Made by a program: the position numbers and the translations under genes | Notes under the pieces: generated by a model | What the model was told of the DNA's origin: nothing | The model's input: only the letters and a program-made list of their open reading frames with translations | Database searches by the model: none | From: Eustoma russellianum | Taxonomy: Eukaryota; Streptophyta; Magnoliopsida; Gentianales; Gentianaceae | NCBI GenBank assembly: GCA_036186865.1 | Contig: AP025074.1 | Span: 6,810,877-6,874,876 of the forward strand | DNA length: 64,000 bases | Reading direction: 5' to 3' | Shown here: piece by piece, positions 1 to 10,976 of the stretch | Numbering within the stretch: the first letter of the stretch is position 1 | How the letters are laid out: each line of letters starts with the position of its first letter

Positions 1-5
1 CCAAT

Positions 6-1345
6 TGATGCGTGCAAGACGTGGGCTCCAACAATTCCACTTTTCAAACGTCCTTCACAAACGGTTAGGCACAAGGAAGAAGACTTCCCCTTGCTTCCTT
101 AGTGATAAAAAACGTGTGGATCAAATGAGCAAGACTAACACTTCAAGATGGTCGTTGATCAGGCAAACCAATATGGCCCTCCTGAACGGCACCTTTAGGC
201 AATGGCAACACCTTCAAAATGCTCAACTTTGAAGGATCTTAACTTAGGTATTTAATGCAAAACCAAGAAAACAAAGTCTCACAACAAGTAAAGGAAATAT
301 CAAGAAATTTTATTCATCAAAGTTGTTCTTTCCTTGCGCCCAAAAGGCTCTATTTATGCTCTGAAAATGTCGCCCCTATCAGCCTTGAAGTGAGCAGAAA
401 TTATTTCAAATAAGCTAGCTAACAAGTGGTTGAAAATTGAAAATTGTTTGAATTCAAAACTAAAAAAAATCCTAGCTAAAATTTGAAATGCTTGTAGGCT
501 GTTCACTTCTCCACATCTAGCCGTGTTTCTTGAGTCAATGAGGGTGTTGGAGACTTGATTTGAAGTTGAAGAAGTGATTGGAATTCGAATTCAAAAGTTG
601 GCTGATGCTTGAATCCAAATTGAGATTGAAATTGAATTCAAATTTGAGTTGGTTGTTGATTGTCTTCTCCCATTTCTAGGCGTGTTTGATGACTCATGAG
701 GGTGTTGAAATCTGATTTGGTGATGAGAAGGTGATTGGGATTGAATTCAAAAGATGGTTGAAGTTTGAATTCAAATTGAGTTTGAAATTGAATTCAAACT
801 TGGATTCAATTTTGACTTGTGATCTTATCTCCTTCTTTCTCTTCAAAAAATGGCGTGTGGAGGGCTTTAGCTGGTGGCTGAAACTTCTTCGAATTTAAGT
901 CTTCAATTGGTTGAGACTTGAAATTCAAATCATGGTTGGATTTGAATTCAAGGTTTGACTTCAAATTGATCTTTTATTTTGTCTACTTTGTGGCCGCCAT
1001 TATCCTTGTTAATTGAAGATAATTTTGAGCTACTTTGAACTTGAAAAACGCCTTGTTAGAGTTGTCTTTGGTGAGACAAACATTCTTCTCAAGACAACAT
1101 TCCTTTTGTCTCCCTTTGTGAGACACACACGCCTATATTCCATTTTGGACCTCTCTTTGGCTTGGAATTTCCATGTACCTCATTTCCTACAAAGCAAACA
1201 TAAGGAAGCAAGAATCACAAAAAAAACAAGACATACATTTGTTTATTTTATTGAAAAACGCCTATATGCATGAAAAGTGATGCATGGAATGCAACCTAAG
1301 ACTAAGACAAACTTTGTCTTGTATTGGACACCTTGGACCGCATCA
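6..1345 (-). mobile_element. 5' LTR of a minus-strand Ty3/gypsy element (family E); body lies left of the window
   Basis: Read on the plus strand it starts TGATGCGTG right after CCAAT, the last bases of a reverse primer-binding site (TACCAAT), and ends GGACCGCATCA, so the LTR is about 1340 bp with TG...CA ends. The first 280 bases closely match the LTR at 48308-49594, which fixes family and orientation. Short ORFs inside it (for example 1013-1273) have no recognisable domain. The sequence to its right is the leader of another element, so this copy probably inserted there. Its TSD cannot be checked because the other end is outside the window. Confidence 0.65.
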
Positions 1346-1836
1346 AATAGTCCTCTAAATGAGATGTTAAACATTCAGCCAACGTTGAAGCATTTGTCCA
1401 CCATCCCTATTTCTCCAAGTTGTACGGTAAGCTTTTAGTTTTTAACAGATTTAACTTTGCAACTTAAGAGAGGGACACGACTGAAATCAAAGAGAAATAG
1501 ATTTTTTTTTGTGTTTTAGCTTTGTAACATGAACAACAAACAAGAAGACACATGGAATTATAGCTAGAAGTTGTAAATAAAAACTGTTTTTTGCTGGTTT
1601 ACAAATTAATGACACAAAGAAAATGAAGCAAGCCCATGTCTTTGGAATAAAAACATAAGAAACCGAATTTTTTTTGTAGTTTTAGGATTTAATGACAAGG
1701 AATAACAAAAACAGGACTAAACAAAGACATTCAACCTTCTTAATGATAGATTGAATGACACAAGAGATGAGAAGAAGAGAAAAAAATGAAAGTTGGCACA
1801 AAATGAAATGGATATGTGAGTTAAAGAAGAACATGA
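1346..1836 (-). other. Leader (5' untranslated internal region) of gypsy family F, truncated
   Basis: No coding capacity. It is A/T-rich with poly-T and GAAGAAGAG runs, and it resembles the stretch of element C between its gag and its primer-binding site (58300-59107): both hold 'gaatgacacaa'-type tracts just before the reverse primer-binding site. It is cut at 1346 by the family-E LTR. Confidence 0.5.
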
Positions 1837-1848
1837 GCTATGATACCA
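1837..1848 (-). other. Degenerate tRNA-Met primer-binding site of family F
   Basis: GCTATGATACCA is the reverse complement of TGGTATCAGAGC with one mismatch. It sits two bases before the LTR start TGATACGG at 1851, the normal spacing. Confidence 0.7.
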
Positions 1849-1850
1849 AT

Positions 1851-2884
1851 TGATACGGGACTCCGTATGGGTAGAATCTTTCTTTAACTCTCAAGGATAT
1901 TCTTCCGCAAGATGGTTTAGGCACAAAGAGCTTACATCTCCCCTTGTTTCCGTTTTGACGAAGAATCACCAGGTTTGAACAAACTCATCTAAAAGGATCA
2001 ACACATATTCAATATCCTCCCACCTGGTTGTTTCCCCTCTTAGCGAGCACTCCCCATAAGGTTGTTCAAGCCTTGATTCTAAGAAGAAATCAAGAAAACA
2101 ACCAAGGTTTCTCAAAGAAACTTGTTTGAAATTTTGATATAAAAGTGTTGAGATTTTACAAAGGGTTTGAGACCTATTTGTAGCCTAAACTACACATTAT
2201 AATATAGTTTCTAACCTAACTATTAGCCATTGAAAACAATGGCTCAAAGTAGAAGAAAAATGTCCTTGAAAGCAAAAGAAACGTTCAACCTTTTTTCTCG
2301 GCAGAATTGTGCAGTACTTTTGCAACTTGGTTTGAGGTCTTGTTTCTGATTGGACCACAAAAGTAAAGTTGTAGGTAATTAACAAAACTACAACTTTGGT
2401 TCTTTGAATCATTCGAATTGGAGCTAGGATGAAGGAGATATGATGTGTTGAAGTTTCAGCTACTTCCATATGTGTACCTTTGAAGCAGGCTGCTGATTCA
2501 GCAGCTTCAGCTTCATGGTGTTTTGTGAGCTTGATAATGACCGAATATGAGAAAGTGCAAAGCACCAAAGTTGTAGCTTAATCTCTTAGCTTGAAGGTCC
2601 AACTAGAACCAAGGGAATCCAAGTTGCGGTTGAGGAGATATGGATGAAATACGAACGCTGCGCCGGCCTGGTCCTGTCAATCTATTTCAGCTTTGTGTTT
2701 GCTTCATGCTATGGCTTCATTCTTCCTTCAAGTGACCTGTAATAACCTTGTACAAACAATAACTAGTCATATATGAGATATGCAGCATGTCCTAGGCTTG
2801 CATAATACACAATTAAGTACAACTATTACAAGATACACCGTTAACCATTTCAAAATGTTACAAATAATGTAAATAACATGTGCT
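1851..2884 (-). mobile_element. LTR of gypsy family F (minus strand), U3 end truncated
   Basis: It begins TGATACGGGACTCC after the primer-binding site and contains the 'ggtttaggcacaaag' segment shared by other gypsy LTRs here (E at 48308, H at 50474). No clean CA terminus is visible: the sequence runs into the element A integrase fragment near 2885. In elements B and C the U3 end carries the end of pol, and that part is absent here. The right boundary is approximate. The ORF at 2197-2568 has no recognisable domain. Confidence 0.5.
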
Positions 2885-3083
2885 AAGGTGGGGTAGGACT
2901 TGTATGCTTCTCTGGATCTCCTAACTCCATTTGGTAAGTTTTACTTGCATGAACGATTCTTGTTCAAAGAACGTAAGTTATGCATTCCTATGTGTTCAAT
3001 GAGAGAGATATTGATCAAAGAGGCTCATGGAGGAGGCGTGATGGGTTAATATGGCTCATTCAAGACATTAGAGATATTGAATG
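2885..3083 (+). pseudogene. Gypsy element A integrase, fragment 1 (zinc-binding N-terminus)
   Basis: Translated similarity to the integrase start in elements B (41370-41530) and C: FYLHE, LFKERKLCIPMCSMRE, KEAHGGG. It encodes the N-terminal HHCC region of a Ty3/gypsy integrase. An in-frame stop follows 'VMG' (ggttaatatgg where B has ggtcattttgg), so it is dead. It is cut at 3083 by the composite insertion and resumes at 23496. The last five bases, GAATG (3079-3083), are the left TSD. The start is approximate, where similarity to B fades. Confidence 0.7.
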
Positions 3084-3111
3084 TGTTGAGATATAGTATG
3101 TTTGAGTGATT

Positions 3112-3183
3112 GCAAAATGTATATGTGAGCATATGTGTAATTGTTGTGCAAAATGTATATGTGTGCATATGTGTAATTGTTGT
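3112..3183 (+). repeat. 36-bp tandem repeat, two units, in copia-1 U3
   Basis: Units 3112-3147 and 3148-3183 start GCAAAATGTATATGTG and differ by one base (GAGC versus GTGC). The same pair occurs in the 3' LTR and, reversed, in copia-2 and copia-3. Confidence 0.9.
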
Positions 3184-3614
3184 GATTAGAAAATGCATAT
3201 GTGATATATATGTGTGTAACGTTTACATATGAAATTGATTGTGCAAGACATGAACTTATGAACTTATGAGCTAAATGTGAAATTGCTTGAATGAATCAAG
3301 ATTGAACAAGTTTGATTAAGATCATGAGATTGAACTTGGCCAATTCAATCACATATCTTAATCAAGACATGTTCAAACTGATCTTGGATGATATATATGT
3401 CAATACATGTTTATTATATGAACTAACCAAGCCTTGAAGTCACATGACTTACAATATAAGGCAAATTGTTCGGTTTAGTGTTCTATTGCAGGTTTTGGTT
3501 CATATCTTGAGCAAATGAACTCCAAATTGAGTGATTCAAAAGCCCACATGATCCTTATTCAATTTAGAATCTAATTGGCTGAGTTGAAATATGGAGCAAA
3601 ATTCTCTCAAAGCA

Positions 3615-4234
3615 AACGGCTATATTTTGTTCAAAGATTGGAGCAAAAATCTCTTATATTCAAACGGCTACATATATTCAAAAGTTGAAGACCAAGTCAA
3701 GTTCAAAGGCTAGCTGAATTCTCTCTATATTTTAGCAAATATGCAACGGCTATGTGGTTCAAAATGTTGAAGACTTATTCAAAAAAGACTTGGCTGATCT
3801 CTATCTCTTAGCACATACCAACGGCCATATATGATAAAGAATTGAAGACTTATTCAAATTAAAAGATGTGGCTGATTTCTAGTTATTATCCAATGCCTAT
3901 TTTTTAGGTCATACCAACGTTCATCCAAACGTTCATGTGGAGCCTTTTTCAACCTCTTTCAACGTCATTTTGGCATTCAAAAAGAAGGGCAAAAATCTGT
4001 TCAAAAACACACGCATACATGGCAAGATATTTACACATGTACATTGCTTATTGGAGCTGGTTTTCCAACGTTCAAATGGAGCTATTTCCACCTCATCTCC
4101 AACGTTCATAATGAGATAAATATTCAGGTGGAAGACTATTTCAAAGTAACAAAAATTTCAGATTTATCTTGAAAGTCAAATGGTAGCTAAAAAGGTGCTG
4201 ATTTTATCTCCATTCTATCTCATTTCAACGGCTA
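3615..4234 (+). promoter_or_regulatory. Array of AACGG(C/T)(C/T)A motifs in copia-1 U3
   Basis: AACGGCTA occurs at 3615, 3663, 3745 and 4227 and AACGGCCA at 3820, with several AACGTT sites between (for example 3906-3933). The last copy lies about 30 bases before the TATA box. The core equals that of the plant mitosis-specific activator (MSA) element bound by three-repeat MYB proteins. Function here is inferred from the motif only. Confidence 0.45.
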
Positions 4235-4265
4235 CTTTGTGGAGCCTTTGGGGTGATCTCTTGGC

Positions 4266-4274
4266 TATAAATAG
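4266..4274 (+). promoter_or_regulatory. TATA box of copia-1 5' LTR
   Basis: TATAAATAG lies in a context conserved in all three copia copies, followed by an A-rich purine stretch ('agagaaagagcatcaaaaacg') where transcription should start. It divides U3 from R/U5. Confidence 0.75.
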
Positions 4275-5385
4275 CTCCAAAGGGTGAAGAGAAAGAGCAT
4301 CAAAAACGAAAGCAAAGAAAGCAAAGCAAGACATTAGCTCTTTGTCTCCATTCTTCTCTTCTTCTCTTCTCTATTGAAGAACACGTTTGTAAAGGCTTTA
4401 TGATTGTATAGTTCTTCAATTCTTGTCATTTTCAACACCTTTATACGACATATTTGTGAAGGAGAAGCTGGTGTATAAAGCTTACTCCTTAGAGGTGAGC
4501 AAAAGGTGCAAAAGGTGCAAAGGTGACGTTTTGGTGCAGCCTCTTGAAGAAGTTGGTGAAAAGCTTCTTCCTTTGGCTTTGTAAGGTGACTTTGGTGTTT
4601 GGTGATTAGTGAAATCCAAGAGAAGGTGTCTCTTGGGACTGGAGTAGGTCACATTGACCGAACCAGGATAATTCCTTGTGTTCTTTACTTATTTCCTGCA
4701 CTTACTGTTTTCTGCCTGAAATTTACACTAACTTGGCACGCATAATTGATCAGGCAAACGTTCTTAGAATTGCATGAATTTTGGATATGTTATACTTCAA
4801 TGTGTTAGTTTTCAGTAGCCGCAAGAATCACTAAATTCTGAGGAGTTTAGCTCAGTCAAATCGTCTTTACAAAATTGTTGCTACATTCTGTGAACAATTC
4901 TGACCAGTGTGCAAAACTTGTTCAATTTGAACAGGCTATCCTACGAATCTTGAAGTGAGCCTTATATCAAATTAAACTAGACATCTTGAGGTTTAATTTG
5001 ACATAAGATTCATCAAAATAGCACGGGTAGATTTTGAGATATCATCGTTTGAAGTTTAGCAAACATTCTGCCTGAAACTGCCAGAATTGCACACTTTACT
5101 TCTCTTGCTTATTTGAACGTGCTAACTTGCTTGGAATTGGCTGAAATTTTTATGACATACCATAAACATTCTAAACTTGATCTCTGCCAAGTTTGAGAGC
5201 TTGCACAGGTGTATAAGTGGTTCAACCAAAGCACTCAAAACGGTGAACTGTTTCTGGAATTTTCAGAATCTGAGGTTAAAGAGGCAAAGGGGTCTTCAAA
5301 CAAGTTTTTGAAGGTAATTATAGTGTAATTTCCGCTAATCCACTATTCACCCCCCCCTCTAGTGGTGCTATACAGGTCCAACAAT

Positions 5386-5398
5386 TGGTATCAGAGCC
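5386..5398 (+). other. Primer-binding site of copia-1 (tRNA-iMet)
   Basis: TGGTATCAGAGCC, two bases after the 5' LTR end, is complementary to the 3' end of plant initiator tRNA-Met. Confidence 0.95.
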
Positions 5399-5570
5399 TG
5401 GTTGAGCACCATATTCTGATTTGAGCTGAAAACAATCTACACTCCAAGTTGCAAAGTTGCTGGAAATTTTCTGGTTGTCTTATATTCTTCATATTTGATA
5501 TCTACAACAAGGTGACACTTTCTTTCCTTCTTATAAGTGTTTTAAACGTTTTCTCACACACTAAGAAGGC

Positions 5571-6905
5571 ATGTCCACACAAAGACCAACTAAAAGAAAA
5601 TCAATATCAGCCACCCCTATCAATGTGAAATCTAACAAACAAGATGGTAAATGGTATGATAAAGAACTTAAGTGTTATAAATGTGGAAAACAAGGACACA
5701 TCTCATATGATTGTCCAAACAAGAACAAAAACCGTGACATGGATGAAAAGACAAGGACAAAAACTAGAGTAGAACCTATGCAAAGGAGGAAGAAAGCTCT
5801 CAAGGTAAGTTCAAGCACTTGGGATGACACATCTTCATCCGAATCCGAGGAGGAACCTGAAGTTGCACAAATATGTTTGGCTTCAAAGTCTACAAATGAG
5901 GTAACATTCGATTCTGACTCCGAATGTGATTTTACTCAAGATGAATTGTTGGATGAATTAGAAAAGTTGCATGATAGATATAAGAAGCTATCCAAGGAGA
6001 AGAAAAGAATAGTTGAGGAGAAGAACAAGTTGGAGACGTCTAACTTGAATCTAACTTCTCAACTAGAAGTTCTTCAACTTGAATCATCTAACACTATTAG
6101 TTCAATGCAAAATCAGATTAAGGAACTTAAGAACAAACATGAAAATGTGCAATGTGTGCAATGTGTTGATTTCAACGTTTTAAAGTCTAAATTGCATGAA
6201 ATACAAACTGAATTTGAATCATTGAAAGCATGCAACCTAGACTTGAACAAATCTTTAGAACAATTTAAGAATGGTTCCAACATGTTAGACACTCTCATTG
6301 CATCTCAAAAGCATGGAAATGACAAACAAGGTCTTGGATATGTTGAAGAAGCTGAATACACACCTAAGGAAACAACATTTGTATCATCTTCAACCAACAT
6401 GAAATATAGGCCAAATGCATCTAGAAATGAATCTATTCTGCCCACACCTCCTTCATCACAAAGATTGCAAAATGCATCAACATATAGGAAGGTAAATGCA
6501 CCTAGAAACCATGCTTACATGTATACAAGAATGCCTAAACAAAGTAATATGCAATATGCTCAAGTTATGCCTTATATGCAACAACATGCTTATGTGAAGA
6601 ACATGACATACTCTCGGCCTAAATCAGTTTATAACACACGGCCTAGACACACACAACATCTTGTTTATACCCGGCCTAAATTCAATGCTTATACACGGCC
6701 AAGATATAACTCATATACAAGGCAACATTCAAATGCATATAGAAGTTACCATGCTTATCCAATTAGTCATAAACGTGCAGCCCCTTTTCAATCATATTCT
6801 ATGTATCAAAATCCACTATTTGTTCATTATATGCAACATGATTATAACATTTCAAAACCAAGAAAGGTTGTTCAAGTTTGGGTACCTAAAGGTACACTAA
6901 CATGA
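5571..6905 (+). CDS. gag: Copia-1 Gag, internally deleted (nucleocapsid half kept)
   Basis: 444 residues. It starts MSTQRP and goes straight to the zinc-knuckle region. Compared with copia-2 gag, 258 codons (774 nt), covering nearly the whole capsid-type domain, are missing between two copies of AAAGACCA, and 35 nt including the normal first ATG are missing just upstream. What remains is one CCHC knuckle (CYKCGKQGHISYDC, about residues 35-48), an acidic Ser/Glu patch, a long coiled coil (about 115-240) and a Tyr/Arg-rich tail with repeated YTRP units. Gag normally builds the virus-like particle; without the capsid domain this product probably cannot. It ends in TGA that overlaps ATG (ATGA at 6902). 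Copia-3 has the same deletions. Confidence 0.85.
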   Translation: MSTQRPTKRKSISATPINVKSNKQDGKWYDKELKCYKCGKQGHISYDCPNKNKNRDMDEKTRTKTRVEPMQRRKKALKVSSSTWDDTSSSESEEEPEVAQICLASKSTNEVTFDSDSECDFTQDELLDELEKLHDRYKKLSKEKKRIVEEKNKLETSNLNLTSQLEVLQLESSNTISSMQNQIKELKNKHENVQCVQCVDFNVLKSKLHEIQTEFESLKACNLDLNKSLEQFKNGSNMLDTLIASQKHGNDKQGLGYVEEAEYTPKETTFVSSSTNMKYRPNASRNESILPTPPSSQRLQNASTYRKVNAPRNHAYMYTRMPKQSNMQYAQVMPYMQQHAYVKNMTYSRPKSVYNTRPRHTQHLVYTRPKFNAYTRPRYNSYTRQHSNAYRSYHAYPISHKRAAPFQSYSMYQNPLFVHYMQHDYNISKPRKVVQVWVPKGTLT

Positions 6906-6973
6906 ACTTAACTTGTCTAACCTTGAAAGGACCCAAAATCAAAGGGTACCTAAGTTGTTATTTACATTTGTAG
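6882..6973 (+). other. Putative 92-nt intron between gag and pol (copia-1)
   Basis: Donor TGG|GTACCT, two CTAAC branch-like motifs, and a T-rich tract ending ATTTGTAG|GTACAT. Removing it deletes the gag stop TGA and a TAG that immediately precedes the pol frame, and joins gag (QVW) in frame to pol (VHNIKERQ). The same 92-nt arrangement exists in copia-2 and copia-3. No transcript evidence is available here. Confidence 0.45.
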
Positions 6974-8400
6974 GTACATAACATCAAAGAAAGACAAGTT
7001 GCTGATTATAACAACAAAGAAGATGAAAAGAACAAAACCAATTGGATAGTTGATAGTGGTTGCTCAAGACATATGACGGGGAACAAAAATTTGTTTAGCA
7101 CACTTAAGAACGTTGCAAAAGGTGGCAAAGTTACCTTTGGAGACAATAACCAAGGCCAAATAATTGGCAAAGGCAAGGTTGGTGATCCAAACAAATTTGA
7201 GATCAAAAACGTCCTACTTGTAAGTAACTTAACCTTTGAGCTCTTAAGTGTTTCTCAACTATGTGACAACAACTTGAATGTTCTCTTCTCCTCCACCTCT
7301 TGTAAGATAATGGATAAAAACAATCAAGTTGTGTTAAAAGGAAAACGTGAAGGAAACATATATGTGCTTAACATGGATGATATGCTAAGTAGTAACACAA
7401 AATGTCTTGTTTCACATGAATCTGATCCCAATCTTTGGCATAGACGTTTAGGACACATAGGTATATCAACCTTAGAAAAACTACACGCTAAAAGTCTTGT
7501 TAAAGGATTGCCTAAACTTAACTTGAATGATTTTCAACTATGTGAATCTTGTATCAAAGGCAAACATGTTAGAGAATCTCTTAAGCCTAAAACTGAGTTC
7601 ACAACATCAAGAATACTAGAACTCTTGCATATAGACTTATTTGGTCCATGTAGAACAAGAAGCTTAGGTGGAAGTTATTATGTATGTGTAATAGTTGATG
7701 ATTTCTCAAGATATACTTGGACATTGTTTCTTGCTTCAAAAGATGAAAGTGCATCATCTATAGCTAATCTAATTAGACAACTTGAAAATGAACATGAATC
7801 ACATGTTATTAAGATAAGGAGTGATAGAGGTGGTGAGTTTAAAAATAGTGAATTAATCAAATTTTGTAATGAAAAGGGTATAAAACATGAATTCTCCCCA
7901 CCAAGAACTCCTCAACTTAATGGTGTAGTTGAAAGAAAGAATAGGACTATTCAAGAAGTAGCAAGAACAATGATGGTAGAAAACAAAGTACCTAAATTCT
8001 TATGGGCTGAAGCAGTAAACACTTCAAGTTATATGATCAACAGACTATCAATAAGAAAGAAATTGAACAAAACACCATTTGAAATCTTAAATGGACGACT
8101 CCCAAAAGTAAACTATCTAAGAGTCTTTGGTTGTAAATGCTTTGTATTGAACACAAAAGATAACTTAGATAAGTTTGATCCTAAGTCTGATGAACATATA
8201 TTTGTGGGATATTCAATGAACTCTAAAGCATATAGATGTTATAATGCACAAACAAGAAAGATAGTTGAATCTATACATGTGAAGTTCAATGAAAATGCAT
8301 ATCTCCAAACAAGTAATCAACATGAAATCAATGTACCAAATGATCAAATACTTCATGATGAAGATGAACTTATCCTACCACCCACAAGTGAACAAATTGA
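6974..8400 (+). pseudogene. pol: Copia-1 Pol, part 1: protease, integrase, before copia-2
   Basis: Open from GTACATAAC at 6974, with the aspartic protease motif WIVDSGCSRHMTG spanning the first in-frame ATG (7073). Then come the GAG-pre-integrase zinc motif (HRRLGH and CESC) and the integrase core with D (LLHIDLFGP), D (RSDRGGEF) and E (GVVERKNRT). The reading frame is undamaged up to 8400, where copia-2 enters in antisense; translation would add only VGPV from the foreign LTR and stop at 8416. It resumes at 18918. Confidence 0.9.
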
Positions 8401-10730
8401 TGTTGGACCTGTATAGCACCACTAGAGGGGGGGGGTGAATAGTGGATTAGCGGAAATTGCACTATGATTACCTTCAAAAACTTGTTTGAAGACCCCTTTG
8501 CCTCTTTAATCTCAGATTCTGAAAATTCCAGAAACAGTTCACTGTTTTGCACGTTTTGGTTGAACCACTTATACACCTTACAAAGCCAAAGGAAGAAGCT
8601 TTTCACCAACTTCTTCAAGTGACTACACCAAAACAGCAACTAGTTTCACCTTTGCACCTTTTCACCTTTTGATCACCTCTAAGGAGTAAGCTTTATACAC
8701 CAGCTTCTCCTTCACAAATATGTCGTATAAAGGTGTTGAAAATGACAAGAATTGAAGAACTATACAATCATAAAGCTTGCTACAAATGTGTTCTTCAATA
8801 TAGAAGAGAAGAAGAGAAGAATGGAGACAAAGAGCTAATGTCTTGCTTTGCTTTCTTTGCTTTCGTTTGGATGCTCTTTCTCTTCACCCTTTGGAGCTAT
8901 TTATAGCCAAGAGATCAGCCTAGTAGCTCCTCAACATAGCCGTTTGGATGGATGAGAATGGATAAGAAATCAGCACTTTTCTAGCCACCAAAATCCAGCC
9001 TTTGAAATTCAAACTAAACCTGACCGTTTGTTGCTTTGACATGGTCTTCAAATCTGAATTTTTATCCTCTTATGAACGTTGGAGATGAGGTGGAAATAGG
9101 CTTCATTTAAATGTTTAAAAAACAGCTCCAATCAGCAATGTACATGTGTAAATATCTTGCCATGTATGCGTGTGTTTTTGAACAGATTTTTGCCCTTCTT
9201 TTTGAATGCCAAAATGACGTTGAAAGAGGTTGAAAAAGGCTCCACATGAACGTTTGGATGAACGTTAGTATGACCTAAAAAATAGGCATTGGATAATAAC
9301 TAGAAATCAGCCACATCTTTTAATTTGAATAAGTCTTCAATTCTTTATCATATATGGCCGTTGGTATGTGCTAAGAGATAGAGATCAGCCAAGTCTTTTT
9401 TGAATAAGTCTTCAACATTTTGAACCACATAGCCGTTGCATATTTGCTAAAATATAGAGAGAATTCAGCTAGCCTTTGAACTTGACTTGGTCTTCAACTT
9501 TTGAATATATGTAGCCGTTTGAATATAAGAGATTTTTGCTCCAATCTTTGAACAAAATATAGCCGTTTGCTTTGAGAGAATTTTGCTCCATATTTCAACT
9601 AAGATAGCCGTTTGTAACATGATAAGAATAGCCAAGAATAATCACTTAAAATCAGCACCAAAATAGTAGCTTAATCCACCTTGCCTTGACTTGTTCAAAA
9701 TCTGAATTTTGAACATAATTTGCGTGCCATCATCCAATAACCGTGTGCACAATATAATATATAGTCTTCAACATGTAGCATAGAAAACCATATAAAGAAT
9801 ACCAAGAATTCCAAGAAAACCATAGATGTGATCACCATAATATAAGAATTCCTCTTGAGATACCATGCTGCCCGTTTCCATAAAAATAGGGCACGTACCA
9901 TATGTGACATAAACACATATAAATATCATATGAACAATATATAACATGTTGGAAGATCAATTGGCAAGTGAAATGACCAGAATACCCTTCAGCACAAAAA
10001 TAGGAACTTTGTCCTAGGATGAACCTAGACATGGTGCTGCTCCAGATTCATTTTTTGCCATGATGTGACATGACTTATAAATGTGTCATATGATCATATA
10101 AGTCCGTTGGAAGAAGACCAAATAAGAATGAGAAGTCCAAATGATGAAATTACCAAAATAGCCCTTATATAGGTCAATAAGCTTCCCACCGGGTCAACTC
10201 AGTTTTAACCCGTGCCAAGCATGCTCTTCCTCAGCCAATTAGATTCTAAATTGAATAAGGATCAAGTGGGCTTTTGAATGACTCAATTTGGAGTTCATTT
10301 GCTCAAGATATGAACCAAAACCTGCAATAGGATACTAAACCGAACAATTTGCCTTATATTGTAAGTCATGTGACTTCAAGGCTTGGTTAGTTCATATAAT
10401 AAACATGTATTGACATATATATCATCCAAGATCAGTTTGAACATGTCTTGATTAAGATATGTGATTGAATTGGCCAAGTTCAATCTCATGATATTAATCA
10501 AACTTGTTCAATCTTGATTCAATCAATCAATTTCACATTTAGCTCATAAGTTCATGTCTTGCACAATCAATTTCATATGTAAACGTTACACATATATATA
10601 TCACATATGCATTTTCTAATCACAACAATTACACATATGCACACATATACATTTTGCACAACAATTACAACAATTACACATATGCACACATATACATTTT
10701 GCAATCACTCAAACATAATATATCACAACA
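8401..10730 (-). repeat. 3' LTR of copia-2 (2330 bp)
   Basis: On the plus strand it begins TGTTGGACCTGTATAGC and ends TATCACAACA. Compared with copia-3 it lacks 623 bp of R/U5 (equivalent to 30682-31304), deleted between two CACC sequences; its U3 is complete. The reversed TATA box is CTATTTATA at 8897-8905. Reversed AACGG motifs (GCCGTT) recur through the U3. Confidence 0.95.
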
Positions 10731-10747
10731 ATCTCCCCCTTTTGATG
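10731..10747 (-). other. Polypurine tract of copia-2
   Basis: ATCTCCCCCTTTTGATG directly adjoins the 3' LTR; on the coding strand it reads AAAAGGGGGAGAT, the plus-strand primer. Further CTCCCCCTTAA-like motifs lie at about 10861-10946. Confidence 0.85.
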
Positions 10748-10976
10748 ATTTGCAAAATTACCCCACATATGTGTATATTAAGCATTTAAATCAAGTGTGC
10801 ATCTAAATCAAGTGTTGTAATCTGTGTAATCAAGTAAGCATCTAAATCAAGTGTAAGCTGCTCCCCCTTAATGTGTTATCTCCCCCTTAACAGGATATCT
10901 ATCTTCCCCTTAACATGATATATATACACATTTATTTCTCCCCCTTAATTTTGTAAATTATGCAAAAGACTGTTAT

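Larger units (their letters stand above)
3084..5383 (+). repeat. 5' LTR of copia-1 (2300 bp)
   Basis: It starts TGTTGAGATATAG and ends GTCCAACA. It contains a 36-bp tandem repeat, an AACGG motif array, a TATA box and a C-rich stretch before the 3' end. Compared with copia-3 it lacks about 0.63 kb of U3: 'ggctgag' is joined directly to 'ttgaaatatggagc'. The ORF at 3937-4119 is not a gene. Confidence 0.95.

Noticed and set aside
2197..2568. 123-codon minus-strand ORF
   Set aside because: No recognisable domain; inside an LTR of family F.
3112..3183. CRISPR-like or satellite array
   Set aside because: Only two 36-bp units with no spacers; part of the copia U3 and repeated in every LTR.
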